Origin: an uncultured Flavobacterium sp.
GTDB lineage: Bacteria; Bacteroidota; Bacteroidia; Flavobacteriales; Flavobacteriaceae
Reading direction: 5' to 3'
Assembly (NCBI GenBank): GCA_943912855.1
Contig: CALTVC010000003.1
Location: 1-64,000 of the forward strand
Length of the DNA: 64,000 bases
Position 1 is the first letter of the stretch; each line of letters starts with the position of its first letter. Shown here piece by piece: positions 50,617 through 58,576 of this stretch. Both the position numbers and the translations under genes were made by a program. A model generated the notes under the pieces. The model worked only from the letters and a program-made list of their open reading frames with translations, ran no database searches and was not told the DNA's origin.

Positions 50617-50653
50617 GTGGGAGAAGGTGGTAAGCGGAGTGGTAAATGGTGGT
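50617..50653 (+). promoter_or_regulatory. second MraZ-box-like cluster facing the hydrolase
   Basis: Plus-strand GTGGG at 50617-50621 and GTGGT at 50627-50631, 50639-50643 and 50649-50653 (spacings 10, 12, 10). Same kind of box as at mraZ but on the opposite strand, about 65 bp before the hydrolase -7 box. Confidence 0.55.
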
Positions 50654-50715
50654 AAAACTTCAAACCCCATTAGTCTACAATTTTAATAGAGTAAAAAATG
50701 TAAGCGTAAATGTTA

Positions 50716-50723
50716 TATATTTG
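50716..50723 (+). promoter_or_regulatory. -7 box of the hydrolase gene
   Basis: TATATTTG, full match to TAnnTTTG, 31 bp before the ATG at 50754. It rules out the upstream in-frame GTG/ATG starts. Confidence 0.65.
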
Positions 50724-50753
50724 CCTAAGTTTTTAAAAACTGATAAAAACCAC

Positions 50754-51521
50754 ATGCATAGCAATAATAACGAGGGTAAATACCATTACTACGAAAATGG
50801 CGAAGGTACCCCTATAATAGTACTACACGGATTAATGGGTGCCCTGAGCAATTTTGACGGAGTGGCAAACTATTTTCCGCAACACGGCTTTAAGGTTGTA
50901 ATACCCGAACTGCCTCTTTACACACAAAGCATTTTAAAGACCAATGTTAAGGCTTTTGCCAAATGGGTAAAAGACTTTATAGAATATAAAGGTTTTGAGC
51001 GCGTAATCCTGCTAGGCAATTCACTTGGCGGACACATAGCGCTTTACTTCAGTAAAATGTACCCGGAAAAAATGCTGGGACTAATAATCACCGGAAGCAG
51101 CGGATTATACGAGAGCGCCATGGGCGACAGCTACCCACGCAGGGGCGACCGCGAATACATTAAGAAAAAAGCAGGTGAAGTATTTTACGACCCGGCTATA
51201 GCTACAGACGAACTTGTAGATGACGTATATGCCGTAGCTAACGACCGCATCAAGCTGATAAAAACCCTTACCATAGCCAAGAGCGCTATTCGCCATAATA
51301 TGGCTAAGGACTTACCAAAAATGCACATCCCTACCGGGATAATATGGGGTAAACAAGACGGGGTAACGCCACCTGATGTAGCCGAAGAGTTCCATAAACT
51401 ACTACCAAACAGCACCCTATACTGGATAGACAAATGTGGGCACGCCGCCATGATGGAGCACCCGGACGAGTTTAACCGCCTAATGCACGAATGGCTGACA
51501 AAACAAGGACTACCTCAATAA
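50754..51521 (+). CDS. alpha/beta hydrolase
   Basis: 255 aa from the ATG at 50754, chosen because the -7 box is at 50716 and the family begins around YHYYENGEG. Oxyanion motif HGLMG, nucleophile elbow GNSLGG (Ser near 94), acid Asp in GKQDGVTPP near 208 and catalytic His in CGHAAMMEHP near 235. Substrate unknown. It is divergent from mraZ with a shared 419-bp control region that has MraZ-type boxes on both strands, so it may be co-regulated with division genes. Confidence 0.88.
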   Translation: MHSNNNEGKYHYYENGEGTPIIVLHGLMGALSNFDGVANYFPQHGFKVVIPELPLYTQSILKTNVKAFAKWVKDFIEYKGFERVILLGNSLGGHIALYFSKMYPEKMLGLIITGSSGLYESAMGDSYPRRGDREYIKKKAGEVFYDPAIATDELVDDVYAVANDRIKLIKTLTIAKSAIRHNMAKDLPKMHIPTGIIWGKQDGVTPPDVAEEFHKLLPNSTLYWIDKCGHAAMMEHPDEFNRLMHEWLTKQGLPQ

Positions 51522-51661
51522 TTTCAGATTGTAGACTGTAGATTTCAGATTGAAAACCTACTTGCAGAAAAAAATAAAGGCATAAAACCAGATGGTTTTA
51601 TGCCTTTATTTTTTTCTGCAAACCATGAAAATCTGAACTCCGAAATCTAAAATCTGAAATT
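51520..51661. repeat. nested hairpin element, hydrolase-engB gap
   Basis: Outer arms 51520-51551 and 51630-51661 are built of heptamers (ATTTCAG-ATTGTAG-ACTGTAG-ATTTCAG-ATT) and match at most positions. Inside, 51562-51589 and 51594-51621 are perfect 28-bp arms around a 4-nt AGAT loop. The inner hairpin ends in T-rich sequence and is surely a strong terminator. Together they fill almost the whole gap. Confidence 0.75.
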
Positions 51662-51663
51662 AC

Positions 51664-51671
51664 TATCTTTG
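51664..51671 (+). promoter_or_regulatory. -7 box of engB
   Basis: TATCTTTG matches TAnnTTTG, 20 bp before the engB ATG at 51691. It starts right after the nested hairpin element. Confidence 0.6.
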
Positions 51672-51690
51672 CAACTTAAATGACGATGAC

Positions 51691-52317
51691 ATGAAAATTA
51701 ATACCGCCGAGTTTGTAGTAAGCAACTCTGATGCCAATAAATGCCCGAAAGACCTTATACCTGAATATGCTTTTATAGGCCGTAGTAACGTGGGTAAGTC
51801 GTCATTGATAAATATGCTTACCGGTCGCAACTCCCTTGCCAAGACTTCGGGGAGACCGGGTAAAACCCAACTTATAAACCACTTTAAAATAAACAACAAC
51901 TGGCACCTTGTAGATTTACCGGGCTATGGATATGCCCGCGTATCTAAATCGACCAAACAGGTATTCCAGAAGTTTATTACAGATTATTTTGAGAAACGCG
52001 AACAGCTCGTATGTGCCTTTGTACTGGTAGATATTCGCCATGACGCACAAAAGATAGATGTGGAGTTTATTAACTACCTTGGCGAAGCACAGGTGCCTTT
52101 CTGTATTATTTTTACCAAATCAGATAAAATAAGCAAAGGCAAACAGCAACAGCACGTAGCCGCCTACCGCAAACAAATCATAGAAGCCGGATGGGAAGAG
52201 ATGCCACAACATTTCATTACTTCATCTGAAGACACCACCGGGCGTGAAGAACTTCTTGCCTACATAGACGAGGTTAACAAAGGTATTTTTGAAAACCAGG
52301 GATCCGCAGGATTCTAA
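51691..52317 (+). CDS. engB: ribosome biogenesis GTPase YsxC/EngB
   Basis: 208 aa. GTPase motifs in order: G1 GRSNVGKSS near 30, G2 region TSGRPGKT near 53, G3 DLPGYG near 75, G4 TKSDK near 140 and G5 SSEDTTG near 175. EngB (YihA/YsxC) is needed for assembly of the large ribosomal subunit. The length is usual. Single gene between a nested hairpin and a bidirectional terminator. Confidence 0.95.
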   Translation: MKINTAEFVVSNSDANKCPKDLIPEYAFIGRSNVGKSSLINMLTGRNSLAKTSGRPGKTQLINHFKINNNWHLVDLPGYGYARVSKSTKQVFQKFITDYFEKREQLVCAFVLVDIRHDAQKIDVEFINYLGEAQVPFCIIFTKSDKISKGKQQQHVAAYRKQIIEAGWEEMPQHFITSSEDTTGREELLAYIDEVNKGIFENQGSAGF

Positions 52318-52345
52318 AACCTTCATTGATATCCTTAGCATTTGT

Positions 52346-52387
52346 ATAAAAAAATAAGCGACCTCATTGGGTCGCTTATTTTTTTAT
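52346..52387. terminator. bidirectional terminator engB / GNAT
   Basis: Perfect 18-bp arms 52346-52363 and 52370-52387 (AAGCGACC core) with A/T tracts on both sides. The right arm overlaps the GNAT stop codon. Confidence 0.9.
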
Positions 52388-52848
52388 AGGATTTTTTTCA
52401 TCTGAAAATTTGTAAAAGTCTGTCCGTTGTACTCAACCTGTTGTTCAGATACCACAAAGTAGCCTTTACTAAGAAAAAAAGTTTTTGCAGTAATAGAAAC
52501 ATGAACCTCCAACTGCAAAAGTCCATTACCTTTTGCATAACGTTCAATTTCCTCTACAATTAGAGAACCTACTCTCTGACCCTGAAAATCCTTATGTACA
52601 AAAAGATGGTCAAAATAGCCATTATCATGCAAATCGCCAAAACCACAAATTACTCCTTCAGCCTCAGCCACCACAGTAAAATGACTTAACAACCGGGCAC
52701 TCCATCGGTCTTTATTTATATTTTCCGGTGCCCAGGCATCAAGCTGCTCTTGTGTATAATCTTTCGCGTTTACGGTATGAATAGTACCTCTAAAAAGAGA
52801 AACTACATCATCCATATCATCTGCAACAAACGACCTTAATACAACCAC
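52384..52848 (-). CDS. GNAT family N-acetyltransferase
   Basis: 154 aa with the GNAT acetyl-CoA site VHKDFQGQRVGSLIVEEIE in outline near 80-98 (Q/RxxGxG/A-like QRVGS) and the final strand. The N-terminal region (FRGTIHTVNAKDYTQEQL) is typical of YafP-like members. Start is a GTG at 52846-52848, 2 bp after the gldC stop; an ATG at residue 12 would cut the first strand. Substrate unknown. Likely co-transcribed with gldB-gldC. Confidence 0.85.
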   Translation of the reverse strand: MVVLRSFVADDMDDVVSLFRGTIHTVNAKDYTQEQLDAWAPENINKDRWSARLLSHFTVVAEAEGVICGFGDLHDNGYFDHLFVHKDFQGQRVGSLIVEEIERYAKGNGLLQLEVHVSITAKTFFLSKGYFVVSEQQVEYNGQTFTNFQMKKIL

Positions 52849-52850
52849 GA

Positions 52851-53192
52851 TTAATTACCGGTTTTCAGTTCAAGCTTCTCAGCGAAGTAAGCACAGAAAT
52901 CACGCATAGTATCTGCCATTTTCTCATCGTCAGTAGCACGTTGGTACGTATCAGCCATACTTACAAGCGTCTGGTGGAAGAACACCTTCATTTCGTCTAC
53001 CGGCATATCTTTTGTCCAAAGATCTATACGCATGCTCTCCTGTGGCTTGCTGTCCCATACACTAAGCATAAACGCTTTTGTAGGCTCAGCCACAACACCA
53101 CCGTCGCGGGCAGTCCAGCTTAGTTTTTCAGGCACACGGTTCTCATCCAGTTCTATGGTAATCTTTATATCAGATTTAATTAATTTCGACAT
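52851..53192 (-). CDS. gldC: gliding motility protein GldC
   Basis: 113 aa soluble protein. Starts MSKLIKSDIKITIELDENRVPE and contains SWDSKPQESMRIDLWTKDMPVDEMK in outline (LWTKDMPVDEMKVFF is the family hallmark). In Flavobacterium it is encoded with gldB and improves gliding, though it is not strictly required. It has no signal peptide. Its ATG overlaps the gldB stop by 1 bp, so translation is coupled. Confidence 0.92.
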   Translation of the reverse strand: MSKLIKSDIKITIELDENRVPEKLSWTARDGGVVAEPTKAFMLSVWDSKPQESMRIDLWTKDMPVDEMKVFFHQTLVSMADTYQRATDDEKMADTMRDFCAYFAEKLELKTGN

Positions 53193-54157
53193 TATTTCGC
53201 GGGTTTGTATTTAGAATTATCAAATATAGTTTTGGCATCTAACGCCAATAATTGTTGTAGTGTCACTTTATTGTTTTGCTCCATGTATGAGCGCACAATC
53301 TGCCATCCTATCCATTGTCCTATCCTACCCGGACTCTCCTTATCAAAGCCAAGGTAAAACTTACTAAACGGCGCAGGATTTATAAATCGGGCAGGAAGCT
53401 TAGGGTCGGTATCAAAGAACAACTTGTTCTCTACAAAATAGCGCCATATCTCCACCTCATTGGCCTTAGTCCATTTCATTTGCTCAGCAGTAAAAGCTAT
53501 CTTGTCATCATCTGATACTGAAGGTATGAGTTTATCTTTAAGATATAATTCCTTACCATAGTAAATCATTAGTGAAAGTAATGTGCGGTCTTTTGGAGGA
53601 GCAATTTTTCCATAAGCAAAAGCCGTAACCATATCAGGCATCAATTGTGCCGGCTCAAAATCCTGACGAATGTATTGCGGGAAATCTACATAAAACTTGT
53701 GCTCCTTACCCAGATACAAATCAAGCGACACCAGTGCTAGTGAATCAGTATAAATTGCTCTGTTCTGGTAATCCATTTCAGAGATAAGCGTTACCACCTT
53801 AGGCTGCGGTGCTTCAGGATAATAATACTTTATATGCTGGTACAGCTCGGTGAAATCAGCCTCAAGATTTTTAGTTCCCGGAAACTTCTTGTCCACTTCA
53901 TGATGCAGCTCCTGCAACAACGGATTGTTTAGCTTGTTTGTCCAAACCGTATCTACATTGCCTTCCGGAAAAAAGTACGGAAACTCCGCTTTAAGCTTAG
54001 GCAGGTCAGACGGCTTAGCGTTATAAAAAAGATCATCAAAGCGCACTACAGTCACCTTGTCTACTTTTACTTCGGCTATTTTATCTTCCGCCTTGTTCTC
54101 CCCTTTACAGGCAAAAAGCAGCACTGCCGCCAGCGAAAGTGTAAGGTATTTTTTCAT
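53192..54157 (-). CDS. gldB: gliding motility lipoprotein GldB
   Basis: 321 aa lipoprotein with lipobox LFAC, Cys17. GldB is one of the core gliding proteins of Flavobacteria, needed for T9SS-dependent motility. Family marks are VRFDDLFYNAKPSDLPKLK near 39, KVVTLISEMDYQNRAIY near 120, DLYLGKEHKFY near 147 and GRIGQWIGWQIVRSYM near 280. It fits with the two T9SS cargo proteins found in this window. Divergent from nadE with a short gap. Confidence 0.94.
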   Translation of the reverse strand: MKKYLTLSLAAVLLFACKGENKAEDKIAEVKVDKVTVVRFDDLFYNAKPSDLPKLKAEFPYFFPEGNVDTVWTNKLNNPLLQELHHEVDKKFPGTKNLEADFTELYQHIKYYYPEAPQPKVVTLISEMDYQNRAIYTDSLALVSLDLYLGKEHKFYVDFPQYIRQDFEPAQLMPDMVTAFAYGKIAPPKDRTLLSLMIYYGKELYLKDKLIPSVSDDDKIAFTAEQMKWTKANEVEIWRYFVENKLFFDTDPKLPARFINPAPFSKFYLGFDKESPGRIGQWIGWQIVRSYMEQNNKVTLQQLLALDAKTIFDNSKYKPAK

Positions 54158-54243
54158 TTTGCTATTTAAAATGCTACGTTCTTTACTTAGTATTCTCTAA
54201 TTTTATGGCAAATATAGCACAACCATTTAATTTATTTATGACC

Positions 54244-55050
54244 ATGGAGGTACATTCAAAATTTGAAACCCAACTCATTAACGACCATATAGTAGGCTGG
54301 CTGCGCGATTATGCAACTAACGCAAAAGCAAAAGGATTTGTTGTAGGCATATCGGGTGGCATAGATTCTGCCTTAACCTCAACACTTTGCGCACAAACAG
54401 GATTACCTACACTGTGCGTGGAAATGCCCATCCATCAGGCAGAAAGCCATGTAAGCCGCGCTAAAGAACACATTACCTGGCTGAAAGGAAAGTTTGAAAA
54501 CGTATCATCTGTAGAAACAGACCTTACCAGCACCTTTACTCATTTTAAAAAACAGGTTCCTAAGGGTTCTACACAAGTCGTAACAGACCATACCGAAGCA
54601 AATACCCGTTCTCGCCTGCGCATGATTACACTATACTATCATGCCGGAATTCATGGTTTTATAGTAGCCGGCACCGGAAATAAAGTAGAAGACTTCGGGG
54701 TAGGTTTTTATACCAAATACGGCGATGGAGGTGTGGACGTTAGCCCTATTGCCGACCTTACAAAAACAGAGGTTCGAATACTGGCAAGACACCTGGGTGT
54801 AACCAATACCATACTTGTAGCCAAACCTACCGACGGACTTTTTGGCGATGACCGTAGCGACGAAGACCAGATTGGGGCTACTTACGAAGAACTGGAATGG
54901 GCCATGGAAAAAGACATGAAAGGTCATGAAAGCCATGAGTTTACAGGTCGCGAAAAAGAAGTTTTTGATATTTATAAACGCTTAAACACTATCAACCAGC
55001 ACAAGATGCAACCTATACCAGTATGTGAAATACCCTTAAATTTGAAATAA
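54244..55050 (+). CDS. nadE: ammonia-dependent NAD+ synthetase
   Basis: 268 aa from the ATG at 54244 (MEVHSKFE); ATG at 54238 and 54205 are in frame, but 54205 overlaps a promoter-like TAATTTTA (54198-54205). The P-loop SGGIDSALTS is near 35-44 and the NaAD site GTGNKVEDFGVGFYTKYGDGG in outline near 154-174. No glutaminase domain, so it uses ammonia. Completes NAD from deamido-NAD. It neighbours gldB as in other Flavobacteria. Confidence 0.92.
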   Translation: MEVHSKFETQLINDHIVGWLRDYATNAKAKGFVVGISGGIDSALTSTLCAQTGLPTLCVEMPIHQAESHVSRAKEHITWLKGKFENVSSVETDLTSTFTHFKKQVPKGSTQVVTDHTEANTRSRLRMITLYYHAGIHGFIVAGTGNKVEDFGVGFYTKYGDGGVDVSPIADLTKTEVRILARHLGVTNTILVAKPTDGLFGDDRSDEDQIGATYEELEWAMEKDMKGHESHEFTGREKEVFDIYKRLNTINQHKMQPIPVCEIPLNLK

Positions 55051-55125
55051 AATTCTTTCATTCACAATACTTTAAGAAACTAATGGTTAATTTTACTAGT
55101 AAGTGAAACCCAAAAACACACTGTT

Positions 55126-55755
55126 ATGATAAAGTTATGCCTTGCGGATAACCATCCTGTGGTGCATTACGGGATGAAGTCGTTCTTTAACGAAAATCCG
55201 CAGATTAGTTTTGTGGGTGTGGTAAATAACCTGGACGGACTGGTAGATGTTTTAAACAAAAAAACGGTTGACGTAGCCGTGGTAGACCTTGAACTGGAAG
55301 GACTTACAAGCATTAGCAATGTAAAAAGCCTGATAAAGGATTTCCCGGAAACAAAAATTGTGATTTTTACAAACCTTGCGGAGCAAATTTATGCACCAAA
55401 TGCCCTTAAAGCAGGGGTATCTGCGTATGTACAAAAAAGCGCCCGCCTGGATGAGCTGGAAGGTACCATTAAAAAGGTAAGTCACGGCGAAGTGGTGTTT
55501 AGCGACACCGTTAAGAAAAATCTTGCCCTGCTTAATAAAGGCAAGAAAAGTGAACGCTTGTACCGGAAGTTGTCATCGCGAGAAATTGAAGTATTGCGCT
55601 ACCTGAGTGAAGGTAAAAAGAACAAAGAAATTGCCCAGTTGCTTGATTTGAATGAAAAAACAATCAGTACCTACAAACTTAGGCTTCTTACCAAACTACA
55701 TGTTACCAATCTTGTAGACCTGGTGAATAAAGCAAAGACGCTTGAAATAGTATAA
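55126..55755 (+). CDS. NarL/LuxR-type response regulator
   Basis: 209 aa. Receiver domain at about 1-120 with acidic residue Asp8, the phospho-acceptor Asp in VAVVDLELEG near 52, Thr in VIFTN near 83 and Lys in VQKSAR near 103; then a LuxR helix-turn-helix at about 145-205 (LSSREIEVLRYLSEGKKNKEIA in outline). No histidine kinase lies beside it, so it is an orphan. Target genes unknown. Followed by a good terminator. Confidence 0.9.
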   Translation: MIKLCLADNHPVVHYGMKSFFNENPQISFVGVVNNLDGLVDVLNKKTVDVAVVDLELEGLTSISNVKSLIKDFPETKIVIFTNLAEQIYAPNALKAGVSAYVQKSARLDELEGTIKKVSHGEVVFSDTVKKNLALLNKGKKSERLYRKLSSREIEVLRYLSEGKKNKEIAQLLDLNEKTISTYKLRLLTKLHVTNLVDLVNKAKTLEIV

Positions 55756-55814
55756 CAAAAAACTGCACCGGAAAAGGAAACCACTACTCACAACACTTCT
55801 GTTAAACCAGAAAA

Positions 55815-55843
55815 ACAAAAGCGCCCCGCAAGGCGCTTTTGTT
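55815..55843 (+). terminator. terminator after the response regulator
   Basis: ACAAAAGCGCC (55815-55825) and GGCGCTTTTGT (55832-55842), 6-nt loop. It may also serve dnaG on the minus strand, whose stop is at 55864. Confidence 0.85.
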
Positions 55844-55863
55844 TATATATATGCATTATGCTT

Positions 55864-57846
55864 TTAATAAAAATGGCTACGGAGCCTGCTTAGTTTTCTG
55901 GACAGGTAATTTACTAATGTGTTATAATCCATAACAGACATTAGAATTTCCATATTATCTCCATCCGGGGTTACCTGCAGTTTCAGGTCTTGCACAAGCT
56001 TACCAAGAAGCAACCATCTAAGATCCATGATATGCTCATTAGTATATGTCGCTATGGTCATGCTTTTATGCTTTACAGGTATCTGCTTCCGTTCCTCCCA
56101 CTCATGCACATGATAGCGCTCTTCTTCCATATAAATATCGGCGGTTTCGCTCTGAAGTTCTGGTGGCAGGCCATTAATAAACTCATCGGGGACCAATGCC
56201 TCGTGCGAAGTAAAGTAATCAATAATTGCCTTATACAAATCTCTAAACAAAGGATTAGCAAATTGTATCTCGTCTTCCTGAAGATTCAGATAAATACGCT
56301 CGTATACTTTATAGCTTTTACGCTCTACGTGTTCATACTCTTTCCCGAATTCATCAAACTTGATATACACATCTTCAAACTCCTCTTCATTACCACCGTA
56401 GAGCAATAGTATCTCTACCATTTTACGCTCTACACGGTTCAGTATATCTACGCGTTCCTGTTGTACGGGTGCCTCATCACGCACGGGTTGCATGGTTTGC
56501 GACTTGCGCTCTTCCTTCAGTTTTTTATCGGCATCGGCAATGTCTTTTGTAGCCAGCTGCGCCAGCGTACTCACCAGCACCTGCTCGCTAATATCCATAA
56601 TACGGGCGGTTTCCTGTATGTACACCTCACGCTGAATGCGGTCGGGTATTTTAGCAATACTACTCACCATATCACGAATAAGACCTGCTTTCTTAACCGG
56701 GTCTTGCTTGGCTTCATCCATTAACAACGAAGCCTTAAACTGAATGAAGTCCTTAGCATTGTTTTCAAGATAGGCAACCAACTCGTCATGCGGAGTGCGT
56801 TTGGCAAAGCTATCCGGGTCATCTCCTTCAGGAAAACCGCACACCTTTACATTCATGCCTTCTTCAAGTATAAGGTCAATCCCTCGAATTGAAGCGCGCA
56901 AACCCGCAGCATCACCATCAAACAGTACAGTGATGTTTTTGGTTAGGCGGCTAATCAGCCTGATTTGGTCAGGCGTTAATGCAGTACCGCTCGATGCCAC
57001 CACGTTTTCAATGCCTGCCTGGTGCATTTGTATTACATCGGTATATCCTTCTACAAGATAACAGTTATCTTTTTTGGCAATAGACTGCTTGGCATGAAAA
57101 ATACCATACAGCACCTTGCTTTTATGGTAAATATCACTCTCGGGAGAGTTAAGATATTTAGCAACTTTCTTGTCATTACCAAGTATACGCCCCCCAAAAC
57201 CGAGCACACGTCCGCTCATACTTTGTATGGGAAACATTACCCTGCCACGGAAACGGTCGGCCATACGCCCGTCTTCACGCACTATGGTAAAGCCTGTTTT
57301 TTCCAGGTATTCCAGTTTGTAGCCTTTACCGAGTGCTTCCTTGCTAAACGCTTCGTAGCCTTCAGGAGAATACCCCAAACCGAATTTCTTAATGGTATCT
57401 CCGGTAAATCCGCGTTCTTTAAAATAGGAGTAACCTATAGCCTGCCCTTCATCGGTATTCAGCATAACATCCTGAAAGTAGCGTTGGGCAAATTCTGATA
57501 CCAGATACATACTTTCGCGCTCATTCATTTGTTCTTTCTGCGCATCGGTCTGTACGGTTTCCTCTATTTCTATGTTGTATTTTTTTGCGAGGTAGCGTAT
57601 GGCTTCAGGATAACTAAAATGTTCGTGCTCCATAAGGAATGCCACAGCGTTCCCCCCTTTGCCCGAACTAAAATCTTTCCAGATTTGCTTAACTGGCGAC
57701 ACCATAAAAGAAGGCGACTTCTCATTACTGAACGGACTGAGTCCTTTCAGGTTGGTACCCGAACGTTTTAGCACCACAAAATCGCCAATTACCTCCTCTA
57801 CCCGGGCGGTTTCAAATACGGTATCTATGGTGTTTTTTGATATCAA
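55864..57846 (-). CDS. dnaG: DNA primase with degenerate zinc finger
   Basis: 660 aa. Makes RNA primers for replication. The TOPRIM core has LVEGYTDVIQM near 265 and VLFDGDAAG near 312. The N-terminal CHC2 finger has lost all metal ligands: GLSPFSNEKSPSF and KDFSSG stand where E. coli has CPFH and HCFGC, so Ser37, Ser40, Asp58 and Ser61 replace Cys, His, Cys, Cys. The fold motifs (EKSPSF, GNAVAFLM) remain. The C-terminal helicase-binding domain is present. TTG start at 57844-57846, as no ATG gives the family N-terminus MISxxTIDTVF. Confidence 0.94.
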   Translation of the reverse strand: MISKNTIDTVFETARVEEVIGDFVVLKRSGTNLKGLSPFSNEKSPSFMVSPVKQIWKDFSSGKGGNAVAFLMEHEHFSYPEAIRYLAKKYNIEIEETVQTDAQKEQMNERESMYLVSEFAQRYFQDVMLNTDEGQAIGYSYFKERGFTGDTIKKFGLGYSPEGYEAFSKEALGKGYKLEYLEKTGFTIVREDGRMADRFRGRVMFPIQSMSGRVLGFGGRILGNDKKVAKYLNSPESDIYHKSKVLYGIFHAKQSIAKKDNCYLVEGYTDVIQMHQAGIENVVASSGTALTPDQIRLISRLTKNITVLFDGDAAGLRASIRGIDLILEEGMNVKVCGFPEGDDPDSFAKRTPHDELVAYLENNAKDFIQFKASLLMDEAKQDPVKKAGLIRDMVSSIAKIPDRIQREVYIQETARIMDISEQVLVSTLAQLATKDIADADKKLKEERKSQTMQPVRDEAPVQQERVDILNRVERKMVEILLLYGGNEEEFEDVYIKFDEFGKEYEHVERKSYKVYERIYLNLQEDEIQFANPLFRDLYKAIIDYFTSHEALVPDEFINGLPPELQSETADIYMEEERYHVHEWEERKQIPVKHKSMTIATYTNEHIMDLRWLLLGKLVQDLKLQVTPDGDNMEILMSVMDYNTLVNYLSRKLSRLRSHFY

Positions 57847-57926
57847 GGCTTAGGTCAAATATTGGGTGGCAAATTTATGAAGATATTTACCAGTGTTACT
57901 ATAAAAGTAAGGATTTGCCCAAAAAT

Positions 57927-58048
57927 AAAAAAGCCCTCCGGTTATGGAAAGCTTTTCATTGGTCTAACTACTAAACCTACCATACTTTCGTATGGCATAA
58001 ACAACACAACTATCTTGATTCTCTTTTAACAGAGAAATATATTTCGGC
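57927..58048 (-). ncRNA. candidate small RNA between two terminators
   Basis: After the tRNA-Asp terminator, the minus strand carries ~95 nt with a hairpin CCATAC-GAAA-GTATGG (57980-57995) and then a second terminator (57929-57939 with 57946-57956, with G-U pairs) and T-run. No ORF fits. A second terminator with no gene before it suggests a short transcript. A promoter is not clear; TATATTTC near 58037-58044 is only a partial match. Confidence 0.35.
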
Positions 58049-58082
58049 GCAAAAAGCCCCGCATAAAGCGAGGCTTCTTTTG
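58049..58082 (-). terminator. terminator of tRNA-Asp
   Basis: AAAGAAGCCTCGC pairs with GCGGGGCTTTTT around a 5-nt loop on the minus strand, then a T-run. Confidence 0.75.
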
Positions 58083-58088
58083 CATTAC

Positions 58089-58165
58089 TGGCGGTCTGGA
58101 CGGGACTCGAACCCGCGACCCCGTGCGTGACAGGCACGTATTCTAACCAACTGAACTACCAAACC
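58089..58165 (-). tRNA. tRNA-Asp (anticodon GTC)
   Basis: 77 nt including an encoded CCA (58089-58091). Acceptor GGTTTGG pairs with CCAGACC, anticodon loop CTGTCAC between CGTGC and GCACG, T-loop in GCGGGTTCGAGTCCCG. Confidence 0.96.
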
Positions 58166-58215
58166 AGCGTTCTTAATGATTAGCAGCCTAAAGCTGTTGT
58201 TCATTATTGCGGGTG

Positions 58216-58245
58216 CAAATATACAACAGTTTTTAATATCTGCAA
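58216..58245 (-). promoter_or_regulatory. promoter of tRNA-Asp
   Basis: On the minus strand TTG (58243-58245), 19 bp, TATATTTG (58216-58223): a full match to the Bacteroidetes consensus. The following bases GCACCCGCAATAATGAA are nearly the same as at the tRNA-Leu promoter. Confidence 0.85.
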
Positions 58246-58316
58246 GTATTTTTTCTATCTTCTATTTATTTTTTTCAACCTGCCGGATTAATACCATAAA
58301 AGTAAAACAAAGGCAA

Positions 58317-58346
58317 TAAAAAAAGCCTCTGATTTCTCAGAGGCTT
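58317..58346 (-). terminator. terminator of tRNA-Leu
   Basis: AAGCCTCTGA (58323-58332), loop of 4, TCAGAGGCTT (58337-58346), perfect, followed on the minus strand by seven T. Confidence 0.9.
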
Positions 58347-58350
58347 GCTG

Positions 58351-58432
58351 TGCGGGTGAAAGGACTCGAACCTTCACACCGTGAGGCACCAGATCCTAAG
58401 TCTGGCGTGTCTACCAATTTCACCACACCCGC
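58351..58432 (-). tRNA. tRNA-Leu (anticodon TAG)
   Basis: 82 nt with a short variable arm typical of class II tRNA. Acceptor GCGGGTG with CACCCGC, anticodon loop CTTAGGA between CCAGA and TCTGG, T-loop TTCGAGT. CCA is not encoded. Reads CTA. Confidence 0.95.
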
Positions 58433-58475
58433 AGGTCAGTAATACTTGACAGTGTTTGTTTCATTATTACGGGTG

Positions 58476-58505
58476 CAAATATACGGCAGTTTTCCATACT
58501 TGCAA
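58476..58505 (-). promoter_or_regulatory. promoter of tRNA-Leu
   Basis: On the minus strand TTG (58503-58505), 19 bp, TATATTTG (58476-58483). Same elements and same initial transcribed bases (GCACCCGTAATAATGAA) as the tRNA-Asp promoter. Confidence 0.85.
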
Positions 58506-58576
58506 GTAAAATCACCAAAAAATAATTATTATTTTTTCAGTACTTTTGACTTAAAATCGTATATCTCTCATAATAA

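Noticed and set aside
54158..54243. Riboswitch upstream of nadE
   Set aside because: The gap is short and shows no stable fold that I can support.
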